NCBI GenBank assembly: GCA_949775045.1
Contig: OX459106.1
Coordinates: 3,460,727 to 3,524,726 of the forward strand
Direction: 5' to 3'
DNA from: Metridium senile
Lineage: Eukaryota > Cnidaria > Anthozoa > Actiniaria > Metridiidae
Length of the DNA: 64,000 nt
Shown: one piece after another, positions 21,657-34,600 of the stretch
Position numbering within the stretch: position 1 is the first letter of the stretch
Layout: the number at the start of each line of letters is the position of its first letter
Notes under the pieces: model-generated
What the model saw: the letters and a program-made list of their open reading frames with translations, nothing else
The model's database searches: none
Told to the model about the DNA's origin: nothing
Made by a program: the position numbers and the translations under genes

Positions 21657-22177
21657 GAGGGTCCCCTATACCTTTTGCGTGAATTGTGATCGGCCTAGCT
21701 ATTTATTTTTGCGTGAAACGTGATTGGAGCATTTTTTTTATCCGTGATTCGTGATTCAAACTTTATGCGTCCACGTGAATCCATCTTTTCCTTTATGAGT
21801 GATTCGTGAACGGAAACAATAATTGAACGTGATTCGTGAATGCCTTGGTTTTGCGTGAAGATGTCATGACGTCCTTCCGCTTTATATTTTTGTCAATGGA
21901 ATTAAATATCATACTTGATGTCACATAAGTCTTTCCGGTCTTTTGTGATGTTTTTCCATATACATAAATTATAACTTGATTCGGTTTTTGAAGATTGCAT
22001 TTGACGGCTTTTTGCGCGTTTTTCGTGATTTGTGAAATGGCCAAATGATTTTACGTGAAACGTGATTACGTCGATTTTTGCGTGAATGTGAAAAAGATTT
22101 CAGTATTTTGCGTGATTCGTGAAATGACCAATTTTTTTTACATGAATGCATTTTGCGAGGTGGTATAGGGGACCCTC
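21657..22177. mobile_element. 521-bp inverted-repeat element with internal CGTGATTCGTGAA repeats
   Basis: The ends are GAGGGTCCCCTATACC and GGTATAGGGGACCCTC, exact complements. The interior carries many diverged GCGTGATTCGTGAA units. Flanking 8-mers next to AGGG..CCCT (CGTTCAAG, CGCTCAAC) match at 6 of 8, the same situation as at 4429-4859. It is probably a non-autonomous hAT-like element. Confidence 0.65.
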
Positions 22178-22417
22178 GCTCAACTTACAACTTGTGATTG
22201 TTTCAAATAGGTGATCATTATATAAACAATTTAGCATTTGTTTTTTCTAGACAATGAGCCTACGGCTTAGGCTACGTCTCACCGGTCGAATTTTCACTCG
22301 AAGGTTTAGCGGTCTTAATGAGCGGCATATATATAAGTAGCGTTCCTCAAAACAGCCCTATATTGCAGAGCGTAGCTAATTAGTTACCATTTTCCTGCGC
22401 AATATATATAGATTACT

Positions 22418-22520
22418 TCATAGAAAGTGCGGCGTACGGGGTTATATCCGGGGGTTATATTCACGAGTTGTTTGTGTAAAACACGAACGAGCGAGTCTTC
22501 GAGCGAAGCACTTTCTATGA
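22418..22520. repeat. ~100-bp hairpin with TCATAGAAAGTGC arms
   Basis: TCATAGAAAGTGC at 22418 and GCACTTTCTATGA ending at 22520 are exact complements. It lies just left of a region with mirrored ATATATAACTAGAATT motifs (about 22535 and 23420) that bracket the Crypton-like pseudogene. Confidence 0.6.
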
Positions 22521-22756
22521 TGTTTTCTCTTTATTTTATATATAACTAGAATTCACATACAAACACGTTTATTTTGATTGAGTAAAAATGACAAATTTTG
22601 TCGAAACTTTCGTAAGTTTTAAGTTTATAAGTTAAGTAGATGCAATGTCAACTATACACAATTAAATTGAAAAACTCCGCATGTCAGTTTATAAAAGGAA
22701 AATGGATATACAAAAAGTCAATATAAATATTAAAAATGTACTTTGATTGTTTTTCA

Positions 22757-23188
22757 TTAGTCGCTGTCCGGCGAATCCAAGATGCAAAAACGGCGGCGCT
22801 TAGTTGTCGTTTCTTTCCCTGATTTTTTCAAATCTTTCTGCTTGGCTACTAGTGCTTCCCTTGTTCGTCTGAATTCTTGCCCTTCTATTATCGTTGTTGG
22901 GTAGTCTTTCTTTCGTAACTAACGGTCAAAGCTCTATATGAACGACCTTAAAGTCGTCGGTTCGTATTCATCCCCATCTTTCTTCCTTACTTCAACGAGA
23001 AAAGCAGAAAGCAGCTCGTCTAAATCTCTTGGCTGGATTTCTTCCAGGTTTTGCTGCACATTTTTTGTTTCAAGATATTCAGTCAATAAAGCCAGGTCTC
23101 TCTTCGTCTTGCTTAGTGTGTTTTTGTTTTCTTGGTTTTGAATAAACTCATCTACCGGCACATCTAGTGACACAAAACGACTCACCAT
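22757..23188 (-). pseudogene. Crypton-like tyrosine recombinase fragment (N-terminal core-binding region), broken
   Basis: From a Met at 23188 the minus strand reads a helical domain with VPVDEFIQNQENKNT, LALLTEYLETK and PRDLDELLSAFLVEVRKKDG, then a TTLRSF motif. The same frame continues past two nonsense codons into KKDYPTTIIEGQEF and REALVAKQKDLKKSGK. This order is typical of the N-terminal region shared by Crypton recombinases and the related host KIAA1958/DUF3504-type proteins. The catalytic recombinase half is absent. With two in-frame stops and truncation it is a pseudogene. The family call is from memory of motif order. Confidence 0.55.
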
Positions 23189-23598
23189 TTTGTTCACATC
23201 AACAAAGCTACAGAAAACGCAATTTTGTTTTGGCGGGAAGCCATTCAAATGTCACAATTGCTCGTTTTATGATTGGTTGGTTTGGTCAACTCTAAATTTT
23301 GATTGGTTATATTTTTACACTGTGAAAAGCTGTACGCGACGCTGATTGGTCGTATTGCATTTTTCCCCAGTGAAATATAAAGCATAGACATTTTTATAAT
23401 AGAGATTTATTGTACGAAATTCTAGTTATATATATAATAAAAAGTAATACAAACGACAATCAGAATAAACACTTTCAAATAATTTAATTCAATATTGAAA
23501 ATTGTATCAGAATATGTCACATATATAGTTATTATATAACACCATCATATAGATAGATAATGAAATTGTAGCACTGCTATACTCAAGTGATTGGGATA

Positions 23599-23813
<215 letters not shown>

Positions 23814-23819
23814 TACGGT

Positions 23820-25500
23820 CTATTGGCCGTACCTACATCACGTCCTGGTATCACGTACATTACGAGCACAAATGAGTCTCGGTGCCTTGTATTAAAACCA
23901 CCACGGTAGTCTCTGTCAAAAACAATATTAAAAGAATAGCTAGATCGATAAAGAAGTTTTCTATTTCTATTACAGCTTGGAGTGGAAGTGTTGACACGAC
24001 GGAACTGAAATTGAATTTCCTATACTTATTATTGATCGAACAAAAAGCAAATTCCGGTCTACCACGTTGCTGTTGTGTCTCTTTAATTAATTTGAATGAC
24101 GTTTACGTCTACAAATTGTACATTTTACCCATGCTGATTTGTTTGTGTCGTTGTCACATTTACTGAGTGACACACTAGAAAAGTTAGAGTAGTCTAACCT
24201 TGATGGGTAAACAAACATCTAAAGGAAAGTTACGCGAGTAAAATGCTCTAGTGAAACCCCGCCCTGTGTCATTTATTTCAAATTCCTGTCAAACCTTTGA
24301 ATTTTATTGGAAACTACGAATCTAAGTTCAGATCACCAATATTTCATTGTATATTGCCGATGCTTTTTTCCTACTGGCTGATCCTGTTTAAAAGTCCGTG
24401 AGATGGGGTACAAAATATTACCATATCGAGAACATTGAACTACTAAACAAAAGTCATCGAGATTATTAGCTTAGCCCCAAGCACAGCAAAACATCCGTGA
24501 CATGACATACGGCTACAGTGCTTTTAAGATGACAGCAAATTCAGTTGATGTCGGATGTTTTGTTCACGTACGTTGAAACTGAAAAGTACATAGGCCTTTT
24601 GCCGCCATCCACAGCCGCCAATACAATTAAGATATTTTAGTTTCATTTGATATCTATTATTTTACATGTGATATCTAAAGAACAGCAATGTTATCTTAAA
24701 ATAGAGATAAACGTTTACTAATACACGCGGAATGTTTATAAGCAAGTAGAATTGAGAACACATCACTTGACTTTTATTCAATTTTTTTTTAGTGAAAACA
24801 GGTCGTCGTTGTTTTTATGAGATCATTTTTGGGCTGCCCATTCTAGGTAACAATGTGGAAGTAAGGAGCATCTATTCATCTGGGGGTTCCCGAGGATGTG
24901 GCTTGCCTCGCCCATCGAGATTATTAAGTCACAGTAAATTGAATATTGGCTGTTTTCAATAGAAGAATTTCTGATGCTATTTATCTATTTTATTAAAGAA
25001 CATTGTTATTCTAGGTCACCTATCATTCCTTAAAGTTCATAGTACGGATAGTTTTTACCACTTTAGCAAAAAAGATATAAGCCAAATAAAAGTCCGCTGT
25101 GTTATTTTTTTTTTTTTTTTTTTAAGAATTAAAAAATGATTTGTATTTTATTTTTTCTAGCATTCAAAAGTCGAAAGCGATTCAGAATTCATCAAACCCC
25201 AATCTTCCTTTCCATACTGAAAAGGAAAACAAAAGATACTAAGATACTAAGATACAAGTACCGCCATTGTGCAAAACGGATGTCCTTAGGACCCGTAGCA
25301 ACTAATTATCTTTTTAACTATAGAACCTTTTCTATCATAGTTGTTTAATTGAGTCCATTTCAGCATATTTCAATTCCAACAGCTCTATTATTAAAACGAC
25401 TTTAATATTCAATTTTTCTCGCGACATACCTTCCGGCAGCGATCAAATACCACTTATGACGTTATCGCGTTAATACACGTCACTGTCATCTCGAACATTC
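23820..25500. other. Upstream intergenic region of the astacin gene
   Basis: No exon, RNA gene or structured repeat is supported apart from a poly(T) run near 25105. Confidence 0.4.
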
Positions 25501-25517
25501 CACATGCGTAGAGTCCA

Positions 25518-25523
25518 TATAAG
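25518..25523 (+). promoter_or_regulatory. TATA box of the astacin gene
   Basis: TATAAG, 87 bases upstream of the ATG at 25605. Initiation about 30 bases downstream would fall near TCATTC at 25542, an initiator-like context. Confidence 0.5.
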
Positions 25524-25604
25524 TATAGTCGGTCACTCCATCATTCAAAACAGAGTTACAGACAGGAATAGACAGAGCAGCATAAGCAGATAAAAAACAC
25601 AGAT

Positions 25605-28600
25605 ATGTTAGCTGCCTCGAGAACACTGCTTACGTGTGTAGTATTGATTACTTCATACTATTTCATTGAAGCTAGGCCAGCACAAGAGAATGCTTTCGAT
25701 AAAATTGCAAAGATCGATGCTAAGTACAGTAAGTAAATCACTCATTGTATTCTGTATTCTGTTAGAGATTGTTTTAAGAATAACATCATTGTACATTAAC
25801 GCTAATATTGACACCATAGTATATTGTATATTACAAGAAAACTATGATGCCTGAATGGCGCACGTTTACTAGTTGAGTGCCATTGCACTCTTAGTGACCT
25901 ATGCTCGCATGGACACTTGATATTTTGTCGGGGAGAATTGTATAGAATACATAATATAGAACCATAATTTAGATCCTTTTGTTGTTCTTGCTAAATGCTA
26001 TTATTTGGCTTTTAATTATCATAGAGTACTATAAACATATATTGTAATATAAACCGCAAGTATGCCCCGTGTGGTGTGGTATATCCAACCCCCGCATCAA
26101 ATATCTGATGGCCGTACCTAAGGGATCGACCATTACATCATTCATGCGAATATTTTTTTGTTGCACATTTAATGTTTGGTTTCTTTTTTTTTTTCTAACT
26201 CCCTGAGCAATCGTTCAATGAAAAATAATACATGCAAAATTGCTAATTCGCTTATTTAATGTTGTACATGTGTGTTTACAAAAAAATAATAATAATAATA
26301 ATAATAAAATAATAAAGCTATGGTTTATTAGTTAACAAAAGAAATCAATGAAAATAAGATGTACTAGTGACGGGTCAACTGCTAATTCACGATTTTTTGC
26401 AATAATAATAAATAATAAACAATCAAGATATTTATATAGCGCTTATCCGTTTCAGTGCTAAGCGCTTAATCACGATCACTTTATATAGTATGATTCTATA
26501 ACAGGATGTATCTAGAAGTTTTTAATCAAATTGAATTGAATATTAAATTTAATTTGATATACCAAAAGTTGTATAGATATTTTGAATTGATATAGAGGCA
26601 GCTGGAAACAATATTTTCCCGTGGGGATTGTAACCAATAATACAAACAATAAGTAATTGAACCGAATTTTCGAATTTATTATTATTATTATTTTTTTTTT
26701 TTTATGAAATTTATTTTACTTAAGTTTAACATTATATTCCAATTTTATTGCATCACTTTAAATTCTCAAAAGCAAATGTCTGAATAGAGAAACTCATGTA
26801 TTAGAGTGGCTTTCATTAACCCGCGGAACACCTTACTTAATATACCTTAATTCCATTGTATTCTTTTGTTGTTAATTGACTAATTACACATTAATTAGTA
26901 TACTTTTGTTTCACGGCTTAAGGAAAACTACTCTATTATCAATGCTTACTATTATTATAAATGTTTACAAAATATGTGAATCTCTCTATTACTGATCCAG
27001 ATATCAAAATTAGCCTTCGATACAGACGTTTCCGGTAGTTCACTAACGAATTTGAACTACCGGAAACGTCTGCCGATATCGAAGGCCAAAATTAAAGAAG
27101 AAGCTGAAACTATAGCTCTCATTGTAGATGAGCACGTGAGTCCGTAATTGGTTGCCTTTCTTTCATGAAGCCAAGATTAATAAATGTATACTTATTTATA
27201 AACGCTTAACTGGTAATTGCCCAGACTACATGTCAAGACGTCTAAAGCGAATCATTGATATATGTCACGAAAGGCAAAGTAGATATAATTCTATAAACTT
27301 AGTATGTCCTAGATATAAAAGAGAAACTGAAGGTGCTAGGTCTTTCGAAGTATCTGCTACTAGATTTTGGAATGCACTTCCTACTACTATTAAGAGTAGC
27401 TCTAGTTTATCAGTCTTAAAGAAATCCTTGTACAAATATTTCACTGATTCTTATATTAATATTAACCATTTTATTGTATCTTAGAATTATAATTATTGTA
27501 TCTTAGAATTGTAATTAACTTTTTATATATTTTATATATTTTATATTTTTTGTATTTAATTTAGATCATTTATTGTAATTATGTTTTATTGAGGGCCACG
27601 AGTTCATCAGTTTTACTGTCAAGTGTTACCCTCTTGAAATAAAGTTTATTATTATTATTATTATTATAGTCCAACAAACCAGCGGTATTGCCATGAGCGT
27701 AACACGAAAACGAGGTTATCGGGTCTAACTTCGCTTCGCTAGCAAAGATGTTTACTACAGATCAACAAATCATTGCATTTGTGTTCGAGAGAGTTATTTC
27801 CCATGTTAACCCACTAAAAAACATACGTAACTTTACATTAATTAAAAAATGATATGTATCTTGGACAACAATAGCTCTCTGCCGCTCTATTTGCAATGAA
27901 AAAAGAATAAAAACAAAACACAAATGCCTAAAAGTAACCGAAATCGTTGATGTCTCGAGGCGCCATTTTGGAACTGTTCGTTAAGGTAGTATCGGATACT
28001 TGGATTTCTTCAATGAATTTTTTTATAAATCCTGTCATTTATAGATCATTGTTAGGCAAGTCAAAAAACGTGAAAAAATATTGGGGTCACCGTATTGGTT
28101 ATAGAGTTATAAGATATAGTAAAAGTAGGTATTTGCAATAATTTGCGGTGATTTGCTCAAAAGTACCTATTCAAAGCAGTCAAGAGAATGCGAACGAATT
28201 CCGCTAGGAAAAGCATAAGATTATATCAAAACATAGATCTAAGGGTTATCTAACATTTCCTGTCATAAACATCATTGAATTATTTCCATATATGGGTATG
28301 CTTGAACCATAGAAGCACAATTCTACTCCAATTACGCACCCAACATGTGAATAGAGCTGTAGCATTTGTAAAATTTCAGAAAGTCAAATCAATGAATATT
28401 TTATTTTTTATTCTAAATCGTAAGAATAGTAAATGCAGTCTTGAATAAAAAGAAAAAAATTGGGGGTCACCGTACTAATAGGCGAGTTATAAGCGACAGA
28501 ACCCATTTTTTTTTTTTTTTTTGTCAAAAAACACGGTAACGGTCTGCGCGGGACTGGGTTCTAGTACTTTAAACATCTGCGTGAAACTTGTCAAATTATC

Positions 28601-31600
28601 TTTGTCATCTCCAGAAACCGTAAAACCTATTTTGTATTAGTTTTACGACTAATGGCGTCAAAATTATATTTTTATCTGTTCATTTTTACAAAGTTGTAAA
28701 TTTGTTGTTTTGAGACAAAACAGCGACCATGTCAGGTAGTGAAAATCTGAGCATGTTTCGAAAAATGTCCCATTTTACCTCCAAAGTTGCATGAAATGAC
28801 ATAATACTTTCTGAAGTTATAGATAAGGATTCAAATTAAGATATTATTTAGATAAATTTTCAAAAAAACGCAAATAAATGATGAAAAACGAGATGCGCGA
28901 AATAGATGCGCAGTAGCAAGAGTCCGGAACTACCTTAAGTACTCATAATGTATAAATTGCTAAGAAATGAAATCAATAATAATCAATAAAAAATGTAATT
29001 GAAAAAAAATAATTATGAAATTTAAAGAAAATTAAGTACATAGAGGTATTAAATCACAAATTACAGATTGAGTAACTTTATAGTATATATGAATTGAAAA
29101 AGACGTGTTTGTTTAAAAATATTTATTGTTTAATTGAATGAATATAATGAATTAAGAAATAATCATGACAAATCATACATAATAAGTAGAATGAGCGTGC
29201 TTGATCTAGCCTGTGAACAGGCTCAAGGGGATTTGGGAGGGAGGGGGAGGGGATAGGAAGGGAAGGGGAATGGGGCGAGGGGGAGGGAGGAAGGGAAGGA
29301 GAGCCTGTAGTAATTCTATTCATGATCGATTTCCGCCCACTTGAAATACTAGACTCAACATTGTAAGTAACGGCTGTCATAACTGTCAAATATCAAAATG
29401 ACATACAACGGGTCTCAGCAATCTCTGCTCTTTATACCAAGAGTGATTTCATATGACCGTGTAAGAAAATAGACCATTTAGTTTGTGGTAGTTGATAAAG
29501 AACAAAGAAAATAATGGGTTTGGTGTTTACTACCAACTATTAGTTTGCCTATTCTTGACGGTCATATAAAAATCACTCTATAAAGAACATTTGCCGGTGT
29601 TGTTGTGACATTTCAAACTCAACTACAAATCTGACAAAACCTGAACGTAAATCAAAAGTCCGTATTACTAAGAACTGCAAAAATCTAAGCTGTACTGAAA
29701 TTAAAGTACCGAGAGTATCGTTGTTTAACGTCGTGAACAGAATAGGGAACGGGAGCTTTCTGTGGAGCTGAGAGTATCGTATTAGAATGATCCCTTCGTC
29801 GTCTTCCTCGCCGATGGTTTCCGCTTTTTTTCAAAACCGGTCGGTAAAATTCCAAAGAAGTCTCGTCTATTTGCACTGTTTATCAAGTAGCCTGTGTAGC
29901 AATTCTTTGCTCTTTTTTAGTGAAAGTCCTTCGTGACATTGAAAGTCCTCCAGACATTGCTTAATGACTTCCTCTATATCCATTTGAAGAAAGACTAAAA
30001 ATATTATTGGATTCAAATCGTCAGTCACGAAGATTATATTTGAACTACTCATGTGCTAAAACTCTTGTAAACAAAGAATCAAATTCAGACCGCGCTTTGT
30101 TAATGTAGTTTTTGACATCCGCTGATATGTGCTGTCATCAACTATTGAATTGACCAATTAGAGGGTATACCAGGAGCTGGTATACTGGAAATCGATCATG
30201 AATAGAATTACTACAGGCTCTCCTTCCCCGCCTCCCCTCCCCCTCTCCCCATTCCCCCTCTTCCCTTCCTCTCCCCCCTTCCCAACCCCCATGAGCCTGT
30301 TCACAGGCTAGCTTGATCCGGTAAATAATTCAGCGATATCGTCTCTGTATCTGGTATAGTGTGTTCTGCAAAGGCTTTTAAGTACATAGCATCTCCTTGC
30401 ATTTATATATATAATCGACCGTCTGTGTCGTCCATTGTGAAAGAAGGCACGAGTTGCAGATATCAAACAAAGCTGAAAGACTCATAAAAGCACATTGTCT
30501 TCAGGGGCAGACGCAGGGGGGGGGGGGTGAACTGGGTGATTTTTCATCCCCCTTTTTGCAGTAAAGTCCCGTTTTAGCAAAGGAAAGCGGGCACATTACG
30601 ATCTTTGCGCTCTTGTGTCTGCCGTTATCCGCCAACAGGATATCAAAGTTCACAACCCTTGTCAAATTTCTGGATCCGCCACTGGTCTTGCTCTATAAAG
30701 TTCGCTAAAACGATCGCTACCCTGATGAATACTTCCACTTACAAATAAATTAGCATTTGACATTATTATTTACTTGAAACTTACTCAAAATATACCAGAA
30801 AACAACCTTACCAAGCAAGAATTTGAGGTAACTTGAAGCACGATGAGCAACGAGTGGCTTAACTGCAGTAATCCGCTTACCAGTAGCGTAAACTACTGAC
30901 CTAGTAGGCGATAAAAATAAGCTATAAAATACATAAGAAGTGCGCTAGTTATCACGTTAAATTTTATATGTTTTAAAACCTTTACTTATAGAGTTATAAA
31001 TAAGTACAAAATATAACCAAAATTGATATACTGTCTGATGTTCTTTTGTAGAAGAATCGACAGACTCAAAACACGAGGTGGATATGATTCTTCCTAAGGT
31101 CAAAACAAAAAGAGTCAGAAGAGGTCTGGGACAAACGGTAGATTATCAAACTGTTAAACTATGGCCTAACGGAATTATTCCATATACTATATCCTACGGA
31201 CTATGTAAGTATTACAATCGAGTTTGTCTCGTATACCAACCCAAGTGAGTTGATATATGGTTAGTAGGTTTTGGGCACTTGGCCTATTGTAAACTTGTTC
31301 TCTTGTTTTGTATACAATTCGTGCGTATTACAAAACCTTTATTGTACCATCAACAATCTCCTAAGTTACCCATTGATTACATTTACTAGGACATGGCAAA
31401 ATTTGATCTGCTGTTGTTCTCTCTACATCATTATAAAGTGAAAAGTGTAAAGGCTGTGCTTTACCTTAAATATTCGCAGTATCATCGGCCATTATTGTAT
31501 AAAACACCGCATTTTTGGATGTTTTACTGGTTTTAATATTCAGAATATTTAGTTATTTGGTGGGCAAAAATCTCTCTCCCCGCTACGGGCCTGAATGTAG

Positions 31601-34600
31601 GCGATGGGCAGTGACATGAACTAAAGCGGCGTTTACACGAGCAATTTTTCCTTGAATAATCTTCCTTGACAAGGAAAAATTGCTCGTGTAGATGGAGTAA
31701 AATGAACAAGTTTTCCTTGACAAGGAAAAGCTAGCATGTTGGCTTTTCCTTGACAAGGAAAAATTGTCAAGGATGAAGTTTGCTCGTGTAGACGGACAAC
31801 AAGGAAAATGTGGCAAGGAATATTAATGAGATTAGTTCCCAGTCTTTTCGTACGATCATTCAAAATAAATCATTTTTTTTTTTTTTACTCGATAAGGGAC
31901 TGAAACCAATATTATGTTAGTACTCTGCTGATTGCAAGGCATTGCGGGCACAACCTTAACTTGTCATGGAAAACTTGTTCATCATCTACACGAGCAAGGA
32001 AACTTTGTCAATTAATATAAAATTGTCAAGTAAATCTTGCTGTTCGTCTACACGAACAATGAAAATTGTCAAGGATACTTGTCAAGGAAAAATTGCTCGT
32101 GTAAACGCCGCTTAAGGGGCCATGGCGATGATGTCTATATGATAATATTATTTTGGATTGTGAGCCAAATGATGAGCGATGATGATACCCCTACTACTAG
32201 CCAACCGAAATATCTTATAAATATGTACATATTGCTCAGTGGTATATTAATCTAACCGGCAGTAAATACCATTATGTGTTGTAGTGCATGAACAAGGACT
32301 TTACACAAAGTTGATGGATGCGATGTATGAATGGCAAAACAAAACTTGCATCAAATTTAGAAAAAGAGTTGCTGAGACAAACTACGTCTACTTTTACAAA
32401 GGCAAAGGGTAAACATAGAATTTTTTATGTACTATTTAAAAAACGAGCAGCAGTGTTATACCAGATAAAACACGTGCTACGAGTTTTTTGAATGACTTAA
32501 AAAACACATTAGTAATTCATGAACATTTTTCCAATATCGATGAAACAAAAGAAAACGGAAGGTTGTTTGCATTTGGGAATTGATCTACAACAATATTAGA
32601 GGAATGCTAACCAACTTGAATGCTAACGAACTTGATGACATTTCGTTGCAAACGTTTCATCGATTGATTGTGTAGTATAATGGCTTAAAGCAGAAGATCT
32701 TGGTTCGAATCCTCGCATTGGCAGTCAAAGACTTTTTTTCGCCTAAAATCTAAAAGGAAATTATTTCTAAGTCTGATGTTTACTCTTCAGTAGATATGAG
32801 GGGAAGGGTAATTCTGAATTATGGACATGAGCATTATATAATGACACATGTACCATTATATAATGCTTCATGTCCATTTGCATTCCATTGTTCTTCTATT
32901 CTATACTATTATTCCCTTGGGCCGCATTCAAATCCCTCCGCGTTTCAAACGTAGATTATGCGGTATACAATGCCTTCCTCGTGACCAGAGAGGAGCATCG
33001 GATTGGACGAAATGGTCATGAATTATTAATGAGTTTTTTAAATTATTCAAATCCTTCCTACTTTTAAAGCACAACATCGACACAAAACTTCTCTGAAATT
33101 GAAATATTTTGCGAGATAAAAGAAAATCCTTATCAATCTCTTAATATTTTTAAGACTGGAGCTTTATTCATTTAAAATTAATCAAATACTAAGAAATGAT
33201 TTTTTTACAAATAGAAGCATGCAGCCCACTATTGGCAGTTAAAAAAATGCAAATATTTTAGTGAGGAATAGATAAATCGGTACACAATTTCGGAATTTGG
33301 TTAAGCAAGCATAAAGTAATGCAGGCAATCATTTTGTCATCGTGCTAGGCAATTGCGCAATTAGTTATTACCTAGTGTTCACCATCATTAATCATGTTCG
33401 TTTATTTATCATCCCGTTACATCCTCAACGATTCAACATGACATGTTATTTTGCACGTTTGTTTTCAGATGCCTTTCAGATGTTGGACTTAAAAAAATAG
33501 GTCGTCAGACGGTATCTTTAGGGAAAGAATGTGATGCTCGAGATATCATAGTTCATGAACTTGGTCACACTATCGGGCTGTGCCATGAACAGAATAGACC
33601 AGACAGAGATAAATATGTAGAAGTCCTGTTTGATAATATTCTACCAGGTAAAGTTCTTAATCGTAATCATTCCTTTTATGTATATTAAACCCCCATCGTA
33701 TTGTATGATGGGTAATGTGCATTGAGATTGTATTGCATAATGTGCATTGAGATTGTATTGCATGATGGGTAGAGATAATGTGCATCGAGATTGTTTTGCG
33801 TGATGGGTAGAGATAATGTGCATGGAGATTGTATTGCATGATGGGTAGAGATAATGTGCATCGAGATTGTTTTGCATGATGGGTAGAGATAATGTGCATC
33901 GAGATTGTTTTGCAAGATGGGTAGAGATAATGTGCATTGAGATTGTATTGCATGATGGGTAGAGATAATGTGCATTGAGATTGTATTGCATGATGGGTAG
34001 AGATAATGTGCATTGAGATTGTATTGCATGATGGGTAGAGATTGTATTGCATGATGGGTAGAGATAATGTGCCTCGAGATTGTATGACACGATGGGTAGA
34101 AATAATGTGCATCGAGAGTTCATTGCATGATGGGTAGAGATAATGTGCATCGAGATTTTATTGCATGATGGGTAGAGATAATGGGCATCGAGATTGTATT
34201 GCATAATGTGGAAAGACATTGCATAGAGATTAAGATTGTATTGAAGAAGTAGATAACTCCCAAACATTCCCAAGATAACTTATTTAGTATTCATTATTTT
34301 TACAACTTCTTCGCAAAAACAAAATTTGTCCCAGATGAAGGAATTGTAAATGGTTCCGTACGGAGGATTTGTCGGCATTCAAAGCCTATTATGTTTTTCC
34401 TTTTTTTTAGAGTATCGTTTTTCATATAAAGTAAAGAGTGAATGTCATCCAGACAGTATAAACTCCCCCTACGATTACTACTCCATCATGCATTATGGGA
34501 ATAAGGCCTTCAGTGTACGTAATCAGGTAACAATGCGTGCTTATAAACCTGGTGTTACATATTTTGGTGGAAGCCAAGTGTCTGGTTTGGACGCCATCCG

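Noticed and set aside
33641..34273. 210-codon ISTHHAIQSQ-type repeat protein
   Set aside because: Comes from the 38-bp minisatellite in astacin intron 4, and three frames are open together.
34335..34352. 18-base mini-exon between astacin exons 4 and 5
   Set aside because: The phase would fit (adding DEGIVN), but the donor GTTCCG is weak, and direct joining of exons 4 and 5 gives the usual astacin spacing before the Met-turn.
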